Shown here: one piece after another, positions 1 to 7,293 of the stretch
How positions within the stretch are numbered: position 1 is the stretch's first letter
Layout: every line of letters begins with the position of its first letter
Notes under the pieces: generated by a model
Told to the model about the DNA's origin: nothing
The model's database searches: none
Seen by the model: only the letters and a program-made list of their open reading frames with translations
Program-made: the position numbers and the translations under genes
Assembly (NCBI RefSeq): GCF_036227325.1
Contig: NZ_CP109467.1
Location: 7,502,001 to 7,566,000, forward strand
Direction: 5' to 3'
Source of the DNA: Streptomyces sp. NBC_01465
GTDB lineage: Bacteria; Actinomycetota; Actinomycetes; Streptomycetales; Streptomycetaceae
DNA: 64,000 nucleotides

Positions 1-2
1 CG

Positions 3-113
3 ACCCTGGTCGGTCTGGTGGTGCTCGGTCAGACGCTCACCCTCTGGCAGGTGGGCGGTCTGGTCCTGGTGCTGGCGAGTGTGCTGCTCGGACAGCGCGC
101 GGCCCGGTCCTGA
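3..113 (+). CDS. EamA/DMT-family transporter, C-terminal fragment
   Basis: This is the last 36 codons of a gene that begins before the window. The residues form one hydrophobic helix followed by a short basic tail. The pattern, a leucine/valine-rich helix containing a Leu-Gly-Gln turn, then a Leu-Thr-Leu-Trp-Gln step into a Gly-Gly-Leu helix, is the usual last-two-helix pattern of EamA (RhaT-like) drug/metabolite transporters, which export small metabolites across the cytoplasmic membrane. Only the end is visible, so the substrate cannot be guessed. The next gene is convergent, and the two stops lie about 40 bp apart around a hairpin. Confidence 0.6.
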   Translation, partial: TLVGLVVLGQTLTLWQVGGLVLVLASVLLGQRAARS

Positions 114-143
114 GAGGACCGGACCGCACGTACGGACCGTGTG

Positions 144-164
144 CCGGCGGCTGTCAGCCGCCGG
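144..164. terminator. Hairpin between convergent genes
   Basis: Perfect 10-bp arms (144-153 and 155-164) form a G+C-rich hairpin between two converging genes. The right arm covers the stop codon of the glucanase gene on the minus strand. There is no T-run, as is common for Streptomyces terminators. It could stop transcription from both sides; this is inferred from structure and position only. Confidence 0.45.
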
Positions 165-1413
165 TGACGGTCCATTTCTGGTTGGCGCCTCCGCCGCAGG
201 TCCACAGCTGGAGCCGGGTGCCGTTGGCGGAGGAATTGCCCGTCGCGTCCAGGCACTTGTTCGCCTGGGGGTTGACGATGTCCTTCGCGCCGGTGACGGT
301 CCACTTCTGGGCCGCCGTGCCGTTGCAGTCGTAGAGCTGGACGAGGGAACCGTCGGCGGTGCCGCCGCTCGCCACGTCCAGGCACTTGCCCAGGGCGCGG
401 ATCGTCCCGTCGGAGCCGACGGTCCACTTCTGGGCGGTGGTGCCGTTGCAGTCGTAGAGCTGGACCGCGGTGCCGTTCGCCGTGCTCCCCGCGGCCACGT
501 CCACGCACTTGCCGCCGATGCCGGTGATGGTGCCGGCCGTGGCGGGCGGAGTGGTGTCGCTGGTGCTGACCTGCACCTGGTCGACGACGAGCTGCTGCGG
601 GAAGGTGGTGCTGGAGTTGGGGTCGCCCGGCCAGTAGCCGCCGACCGCGAGGTTGAGGATAAGGAAGAACGGCTTGTTGAACACCCACTGGTTTCCGCCC
701 GCATCGGCCGGGGTGCGCCGCTGGTAGACGGTTCCGTCGACGGTCCAGGTGATGGAGTTGGGCGCCCAGTCCACGGCGAAGGTGTGGAACGCGTCGGCGA
801 AGGCCTGGCCGCCGGGGAGCGTATAGCCCGCGCCGATCCCCGCCGAGCCCGAGTAGCCGGGCCCGTGGATGGTGCCGTGGACGGTCGAGGGCTCGAAGCC
901 GACGTTCTCCATGACGTCGATCTCGCCGGAGTTGGGCCAGCCGACCTGCCCGATGTCGCTGCCGAGCATCCAGAAGGCGGGCCACATGCCCTGGCCGCGC
1001 GGGATCTTCATCCGCGCCTCGACGTGCCCGTACGTGGAGGTGAACTTGCCCGAGGTGTTCAGCCGGGCGGAGGTGTACTGGCATGTGCCGTACCAGCACT
1101 GGTAGTTGGACGGATTCTCCTGGCGGGCGGTGATGACCAGATGGCCCTGGCCGTCGAGGGCGGCGTTCTTGTTGCCCGACGTGTAGTACTGCCGTTCGTG
1201 GTTGTTGACGTTGTCGCCGGTCTCGATCTGCCACTTGGATCCGTCGACCGCGGACCCTGCCGGCCCGTCGAAGGTGTCCGAGAACGTGACTGCGGCGGCC
1301 TGGGCGGTGGTTGCCGATGCGGTACTGCCCGTGGGGACGGCAAGGGCCGTCGCGAGGGCGAGAGCGGAGAGCGCTGCGAGGAGCAGGCGCCGTGCGGAGT
1401 GCGGAAAGTCCAT
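154..1413 (-). CDS. Secreted GH16 endo-beta-1,3-glucanase with ricin-type lectin domain
   Basis: The 419-residue protein is probably an extracellular laminarinase-type endo-beta-1,3-glucanase acting on beta-1,3-glucans such as fungal or algal wall polymers. Residues 1-35 are a Sec signal peptide (basic start, Leu/Ala core, Ala-x-Ala end). The GH16 domain spans about 43-280 and holds the family's ExDxxE active site as Glu164-Ile-Asp166-Val-Met-Glu169 (nucleophile, helper Asp, acid/base). Residues from about 290 to the end form a ricin B-type beta-trefoil (CBM13) with three repeats, each ending in a Gln-x-Trp motif. Start: ATG preceded by GGGAGAG at good spacing. It is transcribed alone on the minus strand, about 150 bp after an orphan cytochrome b gene, and that gap holds a 10-bp inverted repeat. 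GH16 also includes lichenases and agarases, so exact specificity is open. Confidence 0.9.
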   Translation of the reverse strand: MDFPHSARRLLLAALSALALATALAVPTGSTASATTAQAAAVTFSDTFDGPAGSAVDGSKWQIETGDNVNNHERQYYTSGNKNAALDGQGHLVITARQENPSNYQCWYGTCQYTSARLNTSGKFTSTYGHVEARMKIPRGQGMWPAFWMLGSDIGQVGWPNSGEIDVMENVGFEPSTVHGTIHGPGYSGSAGIGAGYTLPGGQAFADAFHTFAVDWAPNSITWTVDGTVYQRRTPADAGGNQWVFNKPFFLILNLAVGGYWPGDPNSSTTFPQQLVVDQVQVSTSDTTPPATAGTITGIGGKCVDVAAGSTANGTAVQLYDCNGTTAQKWTVGSDGTIRALGKCLDVASGGTADGSLVQLYDCNGTAAQKWTVTGAKDIVNPQANKCLDATGNSSANGTRLQLWTCGGGANQKWTVTGG

Positions 1414-1465
1414 GACTCTCCCTTCGATTGCACGTGGGGGATGACGTCTGTCGTGCGCATGACGA

Positions 1466-1500
1466 CTTAGTTCACTGCGTGATTTAAGAAGTGAACTAAG
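1466..1500. promoter_or_regulatory. Inverted repeat upstream of the GH16 glucanase, candidate operator
   Basis: A perfect inverted repeat (CTTAGTTCAC, 15-bp spacer, GTGAACTAAG) lies 53-87 bp upstream of the glucanase ATG. This block is more A+T-rich than its surroundings, as expected for a promoter. A smaller palindrome, TCAC-TGC-GTGA, overlaps its left half. The position suits a repressor site controlling the glucanase. The TTAGTT/AACTAA core recalls sites of ROK-family sugar repressors, but that link is a guess. Confidence 0.5.
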
Positions 1501-1561
1501 CGCCTGTCAAGGCTTTGGTATGGACCATGCTGCGTTCAGGAATTGAAGGCTCGGGGCGGCC

Positions 1562-3178
1562 CTACCTGAGCTCCTTCTGCTCGACAGGACCGTGGACTTC
1601 CTCGGCGGTCGGCTTCGGGACCTGGGTGCCCTCCCCGTACAGCGCACGCGAGAGCCGGGCCCGCAGCCGCTCGCGGCGTGGCACCCGGCTCCGTACGCCA
1701 TGGGCGTCGGTCGCCGGGGGCAGTTCGAGCGGGGCGGGCTGCTCGTGCGCGGTCAGGCGGTGCAACTCCGCCGGGGACAGGGGCTTGTGGAGCTCCACGA
1801 ACTCGCCGTGCGGCAGCCTCTTCACGATGCCGGTCTCGCGGCCGTCCAGCACCAGGTCGCGGTCCCTGCGCTGAAGTCCCAGGCAGATGCGCTTCGTTGC
1901 GACGAAGACGACGGGCGGGACCACGAAGAACCCGATGCGGATCGCCCAGGTGATGGTGTTGACCGACAGATGGAAGTGCGTCGCCCACAGGTCGTTGCCG
2001 CCGCCGACGAGCATGATCAGGTAGAGCGAGAGCCACGAGGTGCCGAGCGCCGTGCGGACCGGCCTGTTGCGCGGGCGGTCCAGGAGATGGTGCTCGCGCT
2101 TGTCGCCGGTGATCCACGACTCGATGAAGGGGTACGCACCGATCGCGGCCAGGATCAGCGGGAAGAGCCCGAGCGGGATGAGGACGCCGAGGGCGAGCGT
2201 ATGGCCCCAGATGTTGATCTCCCAGCCGGGCATGGTGCGGATCAGGCCCTCCGCGAAGCCCAGGTACCAGTCGGGCTGGGCGCCCGTGGAGACCTGGTCG
2301 GCGCGGTAGGGGCCGTACACCCAGACCGGGTTGATGGCGGCGATCGCGGAGATGATCGTCAGGATCCCGGAGACCAGGAAGAAGAAGCCGCCCGCCTTCG
2401 CCACGTACACCGGCATGAGCGGGGCGCCGACGACGTTCTTCTCCGTGCGTCCGGGGCCGGCGAACTGGGTGTGCTTGTGGTAGACGACGAGGATCAGATG
2501 GACCACGACCAGCGCCGCCATCAGCCCGGGGAAGAGCAGGACGTGGATCGAGTAGAACCGCGGAATGACCTCGTGGCCCGGGTACTCGCCGCCGAAGAGG
2601 AAGAAGGACAGGTACGTGCCGACGACGGGCGTGGACAGGATCGCGCTGTTCACGAACCGCAGCCCGGTGCCGGAGAGGAGGTCGTCGGGGAGCGAGTAGC
2701 CGAGCAGTCCCTCGAAGATCCCGATGACCAGGAGCAGCCAGCCGAACAGCCAGTTCATCTCGCGCGGCTTGCGGAACGACCCCGTGAAGAAGTGCCGCAT
2801 CATGTGCACGAACATGCCGGCGATGAAGATCAGCGCGGACCAGTGGTGGATCTGCCGGATCAGCAGACCGCCGCGCACCTCGAAGCTGATGTCGAGCGTG
2901 GAGGCGTACGCCTCGGACATCCGGATGCCGTTCAGGGGCGCGTAACTGCCGTGGTAGACCACCTCGTTCATGGACGGGTGGAAGAACAGCGTCAGATAGA
3001 CGCCCGTGATGATCAGCACGATGAAGCTGTAGAGACAGATCTCGCCCAGCATGAAGGACCAGTGGTCCGGGAAGATCTTGCGCAGGTATTTCCTGCCGAG
3101 GGTGTGCGTGCCGAGTCGGGCGTCGGCCCAGTCGGCCAGCCGTTCCCCGGAGGATTCCTTCGCCGGGCTCGTGGACAT
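1562..3178 (-). CDS. qcrB: Cytochrome b subunit of menaquinol:cytochrome c reductase (orphan QcrB paralogue)
   Basis: The 538-residue membrane protein is the di-haem cytochrome b of a bc1-type complex, passing electrons from menaquinol. Haem ligands are visible as His111/His125 and His212/His227; the wider spacing of the second pair is seen in actinobacterial and b6f-type proteins. The quinol-oxidation motif is PDWY at 302-305, replacing the mitochondrial PEWY. Hydrophobic helices run from about 45 to 460, followed by a charged cytoplasmic tail typical of actinobacteria. Normal qcrB lies in ctaE-qcrC-qcrA-qcrB; here there is no Rieske or cytochrome c gene, so this looks like a second, stand-alone copy. 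Its divergent neighbour is a hemerythrin gene, with a CtaG-like gene beyond, suggesting a redox or oxygen-stress module. The ATG at 3178 is followed directly by the conserved N-terminal region. Confidence 0.9.
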   Translation of the reverse strand: MSTSPAKESSGERLADWADARLGTHTLGRKYLRKIFPDHWSFMLGEICLYSFIVLIITGVYLTLFFHPSMNEVVYHGSYAPLNGIRMSEAYASTLDISFEVRGGLLIRQIHHWSALIFIAGMFVHMMRHFFTGSFRKPREMNWLFGWLLLVIGIFEGLLGYSLPDDLLSGTGLRFVNSAILSTPVVGTYLSFFLFGGEYPGHEVIPRFYSIHVLLFPGLMAALVVVHLILVVYHKHTQFAGPGRTEKNVVGAPLMPVYVAKAGGFFFLVSGILTIISAIAAINPVWVYGPYRADQVSTGAQPDWYLGFAEGLIRTMPGWEINIWGHTLALGVLIPLGLFPLILAAIGAYPFIESWITGDKREHHLLDRPRNRPVRTALGTSWLSLYLIMLVGGGNDLWATHFHLSVNTITWAIRIGFFVVPPVVFVATKRICLGLQRRDRDLVLDGRETGIVKRLPHGEFVELHKPLSPAELHRLTAHEQPAPLELPPATDAHGVRSRVPRRERLRARLSRALYGEGTQVPKPTAEEVHGPVEQKELR

Positions 3179-3350
3179 GCGGTGCCTCCCCGTCGTGAGC
3201 GCTCACAACGGAGACAGGACAGCCCTCCTGAATGTGACATGAACGGCGCCCAATGTGACCCGCGTCTCATCCCGCGCCCGCGATGTCACAGATTCGGTGC
3301 GCCCGGCTCTCTCAGGGGCAGGACCGGACGAATGGAGGTCGAGCCGCCTC

Positions 3351-3995
3351 ATGGCCGACACACAGCAGGGCACTCCGAACGCTTCAGGAACCATCGACTT
3401 CACGATGATGTACGTCACCCACGACGCCTTCCGCCGCGATCTGGACCGCCTCGTCGCGGCCGCCGCGGCGGGCCGGGCGACCGGACCCCAGGTCCGCGAG
3501 GGCTGGGAGAACTTCAAGCGACAGCTCCACCTCCACCACAGCGTCGAGGACTCCGAACTGTGGCCGCGCATGCAGGCCAAGGCGGGCAAGAGTCCTCTCG
3601 CCCTCGAACTGCTGGCGGAGATGGAGGCCGAGCACGCCCGGATCGACCCGCTCCTCGCCGCGATCGACCGGTCGCTGGCCGACGGCGGGCGCGGCCTCGC
3701 CGAGCGGGCGGCGGAGGCGAGGACGGTCCTCGTGCATCACTTGGAGCACGAGGAACGGGACGCCCTCCCGCTGATTCAGCAGCTGCTCGGGCCCGCCGAC
3801 TGGAAGGCCTTCGCGGGGAAGATGCGCGAGGAGCAGGGGATCAAGGGGGCCGCGGTGTACGTGCCGTGGATCGTCGACGGCATCCCCGCGGAGGGGCGGC
3901 AGCGGTTCTTCGGTGCGATGCCCCCGCCGGTCAGGGTCCTCAACCGGCTTCTCTGGGAGCCGCGTTACCGCAAGCGGGAGCTGTGGGGCGCATGA
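3351..3995 (+). CDS. Hemerythrin HHE domain protein
   Basis: The 214-residue soluble protein has the four-helix hemerythrin/HHE layout that binds a di-iron centre and senses or carries O2, NO or iron. Likely ligands are His in YVTHDAF, the HLHHSVEDSE segment, the EAEHARID segment and the VHHLEHEERD segment, giving the expected H...HxxxE...H...HxxxE order. The C-terminal 50 residues are a hydrophobic, proline-containing tail. The start is the ATG at 3351, with GGAGG about 12 bp upstream; a longer in-frame reading from 3255 lacks conserved residues. It is divergent from the orphan cytochrome b gene and convergent with the CtaG-like gene. A role in oxygen or nitrosative stress is inferred from the neighbours. 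Confidence 0.85.
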   Translation: MADTQQGTPNASGTIDFTMMYVTHDAFRRDLDRLVAAAAAGRATGPQVREGWENFKRQLHLHHSVEDSELWPRMQAKAGKSPLALELLAEMEAEHARIDPLLAAIDRSLADGGRGLAERAAEARTVLVHHLEHEERDALPLIQQLLGPADWKAFAGKMREEQGIKGAAVYVPWIVDGIPAEGRQRFFGAMPPPVRVLNRLLWEPRYRKRELWGA

Positions 3996-4010
3996 GTCAC
4001 GGCATACGGG

Positions 4011-4997
4011 TCACGGGCGTTCGCGCCGGATCCGGTCGCCGATGACGCCGCCGTCGCTCTCCCACCACGGGCGCTGGAGATCGGGCTCGGGGGAGGAGGG
4101 CGCGGCCGCGGCGGCCGGGGCCGCGGGGACGAGTTCGGCGTCCAGGCGGCGGTCCAGCGCCGCCGTCCTGGACCGCTCGGCGCGTACCCACTGCACAAAG
4201 ATCACCAGCAGGAACGGCACCCCGACCAGCTCCGCGATCGTGATCATCGCGCCGCCGCCGAGCTGCTGGTCGGCCCGCACGTCCTGCGCCCACGGCGGCG
4301 CGTGCTGCGTGTACCAGGTGCCCGCGATCAGGGTCGAACCGGTCATCACGACGATGCCGGGGACCGCGTCGATCAGCCCGTCGAGGAAGACCATCGCCGC
4401 ACGCACCGGATGACTGCACCAGCGGGGGAGCAGCTCCTCCTGGGTGAGCACCGGCAGGACGAAGAGGCTGCCGACCAGCAGCAGCTGCAGATACATCAGC
4501 TGATGGAGCGCGCCGTGGCGCAGCGCCGTCTCGAAGTACGGGGTGAAGTACACGCAGAGCTCCGAGACCAGCACCAGCACCGAGCTCACCAGCGGAAACG
4601 CCAGCACCCGCGCGAGCCGGCCGCTCATCGCGCGCCGCACCCGCCCCGACACCCGGTCGGGCAGCGCACGGCAGGCCAGGGCGAGCGGGTCGCCGAGCGC
4701 CAGGCCGAGCGGGGCGATGAGGTCGAGCAGGATGTTCTGGACCGCGGCCGGCCAGAACAGCACCTCGTCGTAGACGGCGAGCGCCGACATCGTGGCGACC
4801 ACGATCGCGCCCAGGCCGAGCAGCGCGAAGACCGCCGTACGCGCGACGGGCCAGCGCTCGCCGCTCCGGTGCAGCCGCACCACGCCCCAGCCGTACAGAC
4901 CGCCCAGGACGAGGACCAGCAGCATCGCCGGAACGTCCCACTGCCAGGCGGACGGGAAGCTGCCCCAGGTCAGCTCTGGCAGGTTCACAGCGGACAT
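4011..4997 (-). CDS. CtaG-like cytochrome c oxidase assembly membrane protein
   Basis: The protein of about 328 residues has seven or so membrane helices and the caa3_CtaG pattern: a helix with Tyr-Asp-Glu...Phe-Trp, a conserved histidine in the Gln-Asn-Ile-Leu-Leu-Asp region, the HGALHQLMYLQ segment, and a late GTWYTQHAPPW loop. Bacillus CtaG is needed to make active caa3 oxidase, probably for copper insertion, and actinobacterial relatives may handle copper. The tail (about 280-328) is Ala/Pro-rich and cytoplasmic. I prefer the ATG at 4997 because GAGGAG lies about 10 bp upstream; GTG 5015 and ATG 5006 are in frame but fall on or before that site. It is convergent with the hemerythrin gene and divergent from the STAND-like gene. 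Confidence 0.82.
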   Translation of the reverse strand: MSAVNLPELTWGSFPSAWQWDVPAMLLVLVLGGLYGWGVVRLHRSGERWPVARTAVFALLGLGAIVVATMSALAVYDEVLFWPAAVQNILLDLIAPLGLALGDPLALACRALPDRVSGRVRRAMSGRLARVLAFPLVSSVLVLVSELCVYFTPYFETALRHGALHQLMYLQLLLVGSLFVLPVLTQEELLPRWCSHPVRAAMVFLDGLIDAVPGIVVMTGSTLIAGTWYTQHAPPWAQDVRADQQLGGGAMITIAELVGVPFLLVIFVQWVRAERSRTAALDRRLDAELVPAAPAAAAAPSSPEPDLQRPWWESDGGVIGDRIRRERP

Positions 4998-5187
4998 CCG
5001 GTCCATTCTCCTCACTGGCCCGCAAAGCGCTGCGGGCCGGAATCACGGTAGCCGGGGACCCGAGGGCACCGGCCGGTGGGGGGTGAGTCGTAGTGAACTC
5101 GGCCGTCTGCAAAGGGCGTTGTCTGTTTACGGTGATCCGCGTTTGGCTACGGTTGCCCTCGGAGTGCAGTCACGGGCGGGGGAGCAC

Positions 5188-7293
5188 ATGCTGGATCTCA
5201 TTTCGCTGTCGGCGGTCACCGGCGTGCTGAGCGCCATGGCCACGGGTGCGGCGGGCGAGGCGGGGAAGCGCGGCCTGGAGACCGCCGGGGTGCTGGTCAG
5301 GCGGATCGCCGGACGCGAGGTGACGGCCCCGGCGACGGACCCGGAGCTGACGGCCGTCGCACGCATGGTCCACGAGGGCGCCCTGCGCGACCCCGCCTTC
5401 GCCCGCGCCTGGACGGTCCTCGCCCGCACCGCCCCGGCGGGGCCCGAGGTCCGCAGGGTGCCCCGGCTGCCCGCGCCGACCCGGTTCTTCACCGACCGGG
5501 ACGGGCCGCTGAAGGAGCTCGTACGGGAGGCCGGACGCCGCGCCGACGGTAGGCCGCGCGTGGCGCTCCTGCACGGCCCCGAAGGCATCGGTACGAGTGA
5601 GCTCGCACTGTTCCTGGGCAGCCGCGAGGCGAAGCGCTTCCCGCACGGGCAGCTCCGCATCGACCTGCGCGGCTCCTCGGCCGACACCGCGCTCGACCCG
5701 GCCGCCGTGCTGTACCGGGCGCTGGCGGGACTGGGCCTCGCCGACGAGGAGATTCCTGCCGCGGCGGACGACCGGACCCGGTGCTTCCGGGAGTGCGTCG
5801 CCGAGCTGAAGCTGCTGCTCGTACTCGACCACGCGTACTCGGCGGCACAGGTCGCACCGCTGCTCACCGCGGCGCCCGGCGTGTTCACGGTGGTCGTCGC
5901 CCGGCGCCCGCTGCCCGGACTCGACGCACTGCCGGTGCCGGTCGGGCCGCTGGGGCGCAAGGACGCGGCGAAACTCCTGACGCTGCTGGCCGGGGGTTCC
6001 GTCCCGGGCGGTGCGCGGCAGGAGCTGCCCGGTCTCCTTGAGGAGTGCGGGGGTTCGCCGTACGCGCTGCGGGTCGCCGCGCCCTGGCTCGGCGACGGTA
6101 CGTGGGGGACTGCCGGGGCGCCGGCGGGCGATCCCGTACAGCGGGCCGCGGAGCTCGGCCACCGGCGGCTCGCGCCGGACACGGCGCGCGTCTACCGGCT
6201 GATGGCGCTCCGCGCCTGGACGGACTTCGGCCCTGCAGCTGTCGCCGCCACGGCGGACATCACCGAGGCGGAGGCCGCGCGCCATCTCGCGGAACTCGCC
6301 GACCGCCAACTCCTCGAACCCGCCGGCGCGGGACGCCACCGCTACCGCCCGGCCGTACGCCGCCACGCCCAGGCCGCGGCCGAGCGCGAGGACGGCCGTG
6401 CGGCCTGCGAGGCGGCGGTGCGGCGCGAGGTCGACCGGCACCTCCGGTTCGCGCTCCGCGCCGGGCTCGTCGCACTGCCGCAGAGCTGGCGCACCGCCTC
6501 GCGCGCCCGCGAACTCGGCCCGGGTCCCCACCGCGACGCGGGCGAGGCCGTCGCCGCGCTCTCCGCCGATCTTGGCAACCTCGTCGAGGCGGCCCGCGCG
6601 GCCGCCGACCTGGGCGACACGGACACGGCGGAGCTGCTGGGGCACGCGCTCTGGCCGTACCAGCTCAAGGCCGGACGGTACGAGGAACTGCTGCCCGTCC
6701 TGCGTGCGGGGGTGCGCACCGCCACGGGCCGCCGGGCCGGACAGCTGCACTTCCAGCTGGGCATGGCGCTCGCCGCGCTCAAGGACTTCGACGCGGCGGA
6801 GCGCGAACTGCGGGCCGCCGCCGAGGCCGAGAGGGAGGCCGGTCATGTACGGGGCCGGGCCTCGGCCGTCGAGGCGCTCGGGCTGCTGCGGCTGGGGCAG
6901 TGGCGGTACGAGGAGGCGTACGCCCTCTTCGGCGAGGCGGGCGCGGTCTACGACACGATCGGCGACGGCGACGAGGGAGCGGCCGACCTCCCCCGGGCGC
7001 GCGCCCTCGTCCAGCGTCACAAGGGACGGGCGCTGCGCGGGATCCCCGGCCGGCGGACGGAGGCGCTGGAACGGCTCGGCGAGGCGCTGCGGTTCTTCCG
7101 GGGCGAGGGGGAGGCGTACAACACCGCCCGCACACTGACCGACCTCGCCGAGGTCAGGCTCGACGCGGGGGAGAGCGAGGCGGCGCTCCCGCTGATCGAC
7201 GAGGCGGTGGCCGCGCTCGCCCGCGAGCGCGCCGAGCCGCATCTGGCCGTGCTGCGGGACCTGCGGGCACGGTGCGTCAGCGCACGGGAGTGA
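5188..7293 (+). CDS. STAND/NB-ARC-like TPR protein with a degenerate P-loop
   Basis: The 701-residue cytoplasmic protein resembles the NB-ARC plus TPR part of SARP/AfsR-type and other STAND signalling ATPases. Residues 1-45 are an unusual Gly/Ala-rich amphipathic segment. At 100-115 a Phe-Thr-Asp-Arg-Asp motif matches the usual FTGRD entry into NB-ARC. The P-loop is G130-P-E-G-I-G-T-S: the essential Walker A lysine is replaced by Thr136. Walker B is Leu-Leu-Leu-Val-Leu-Asp214. A winged-helix region follows (about 340-420), then TPR-like helices (about 465-695). There is no DNA-binding domain. Start: ATG with GGGGGAG just upstream. It overlaps the convergent downstream gene by 17 bp. Loss of the lysine suggests weak or no ATP hydrolysis. 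Target and signal are unknown. Confidence 0.75.
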   Translation: MLDLISLSAVTGVLSAMATGAAGEAGKRGLETAGVLVRRIAGREVTAPATDPELTAVARMVHEGALRDPAFARAWTVLARTAPAGPEVRRVPRLPAPTRFFTDRDGPLKELVREAGRRADGRPRVALLHGPEGIGTSELALFLGSREAKRFPHGQLRIDLRGSSADTALDPAAVLYRALAGLGLADEEIPAAADDRTRCFRECVAELKLLLVLDHAYSAAQVAPLLTAAPGVFTVVVARRPLPGLDALPVPVGPLGRKDAAKLLTLLAGGSVPGGARQELPGLLEECGGSPYALRVAAPWLGDGTWGTAGAPAGDPVQRAAELGHRRLAPDTARVYRLMALRAWTDFGPAAVAATADITEAEAARHLAELADRQLLEPAGAGRHRYRPAVRRHAQAAAEREDGRAACEAAVRREVDRHLRFALRAGLVALPQSWRTASRARELGPGPHRDAGEAVAALSADLGNLVEAARAAADLGDTDTAELLGHALWPYQLKAGRYEELLPVLRAGVRTATGRRAGQLHFQLGMALAALKDFDAAERELRAAAEAEREAGHVRGRASAVEALGLLRLGQWRYEEAYALFGEAGAVYDTIGDGDEGAADLPRARALVQRHKGRALRGIPGRRTEALERLGEALRFFRGEGEAYNTARTLTDLAEVRLDAGESEAALPLIDEAVAALARERAEPHLAVLRDLRARCVSARE

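Noticed and set aside
1592..4045. An 817-codon plus-strand frame across the cytochrome b region
   Set aside because: It is antisense to qcrB and its composition (Arg/Asp/Gln-rich) fits no protein family; qcrB has all haem ligands.
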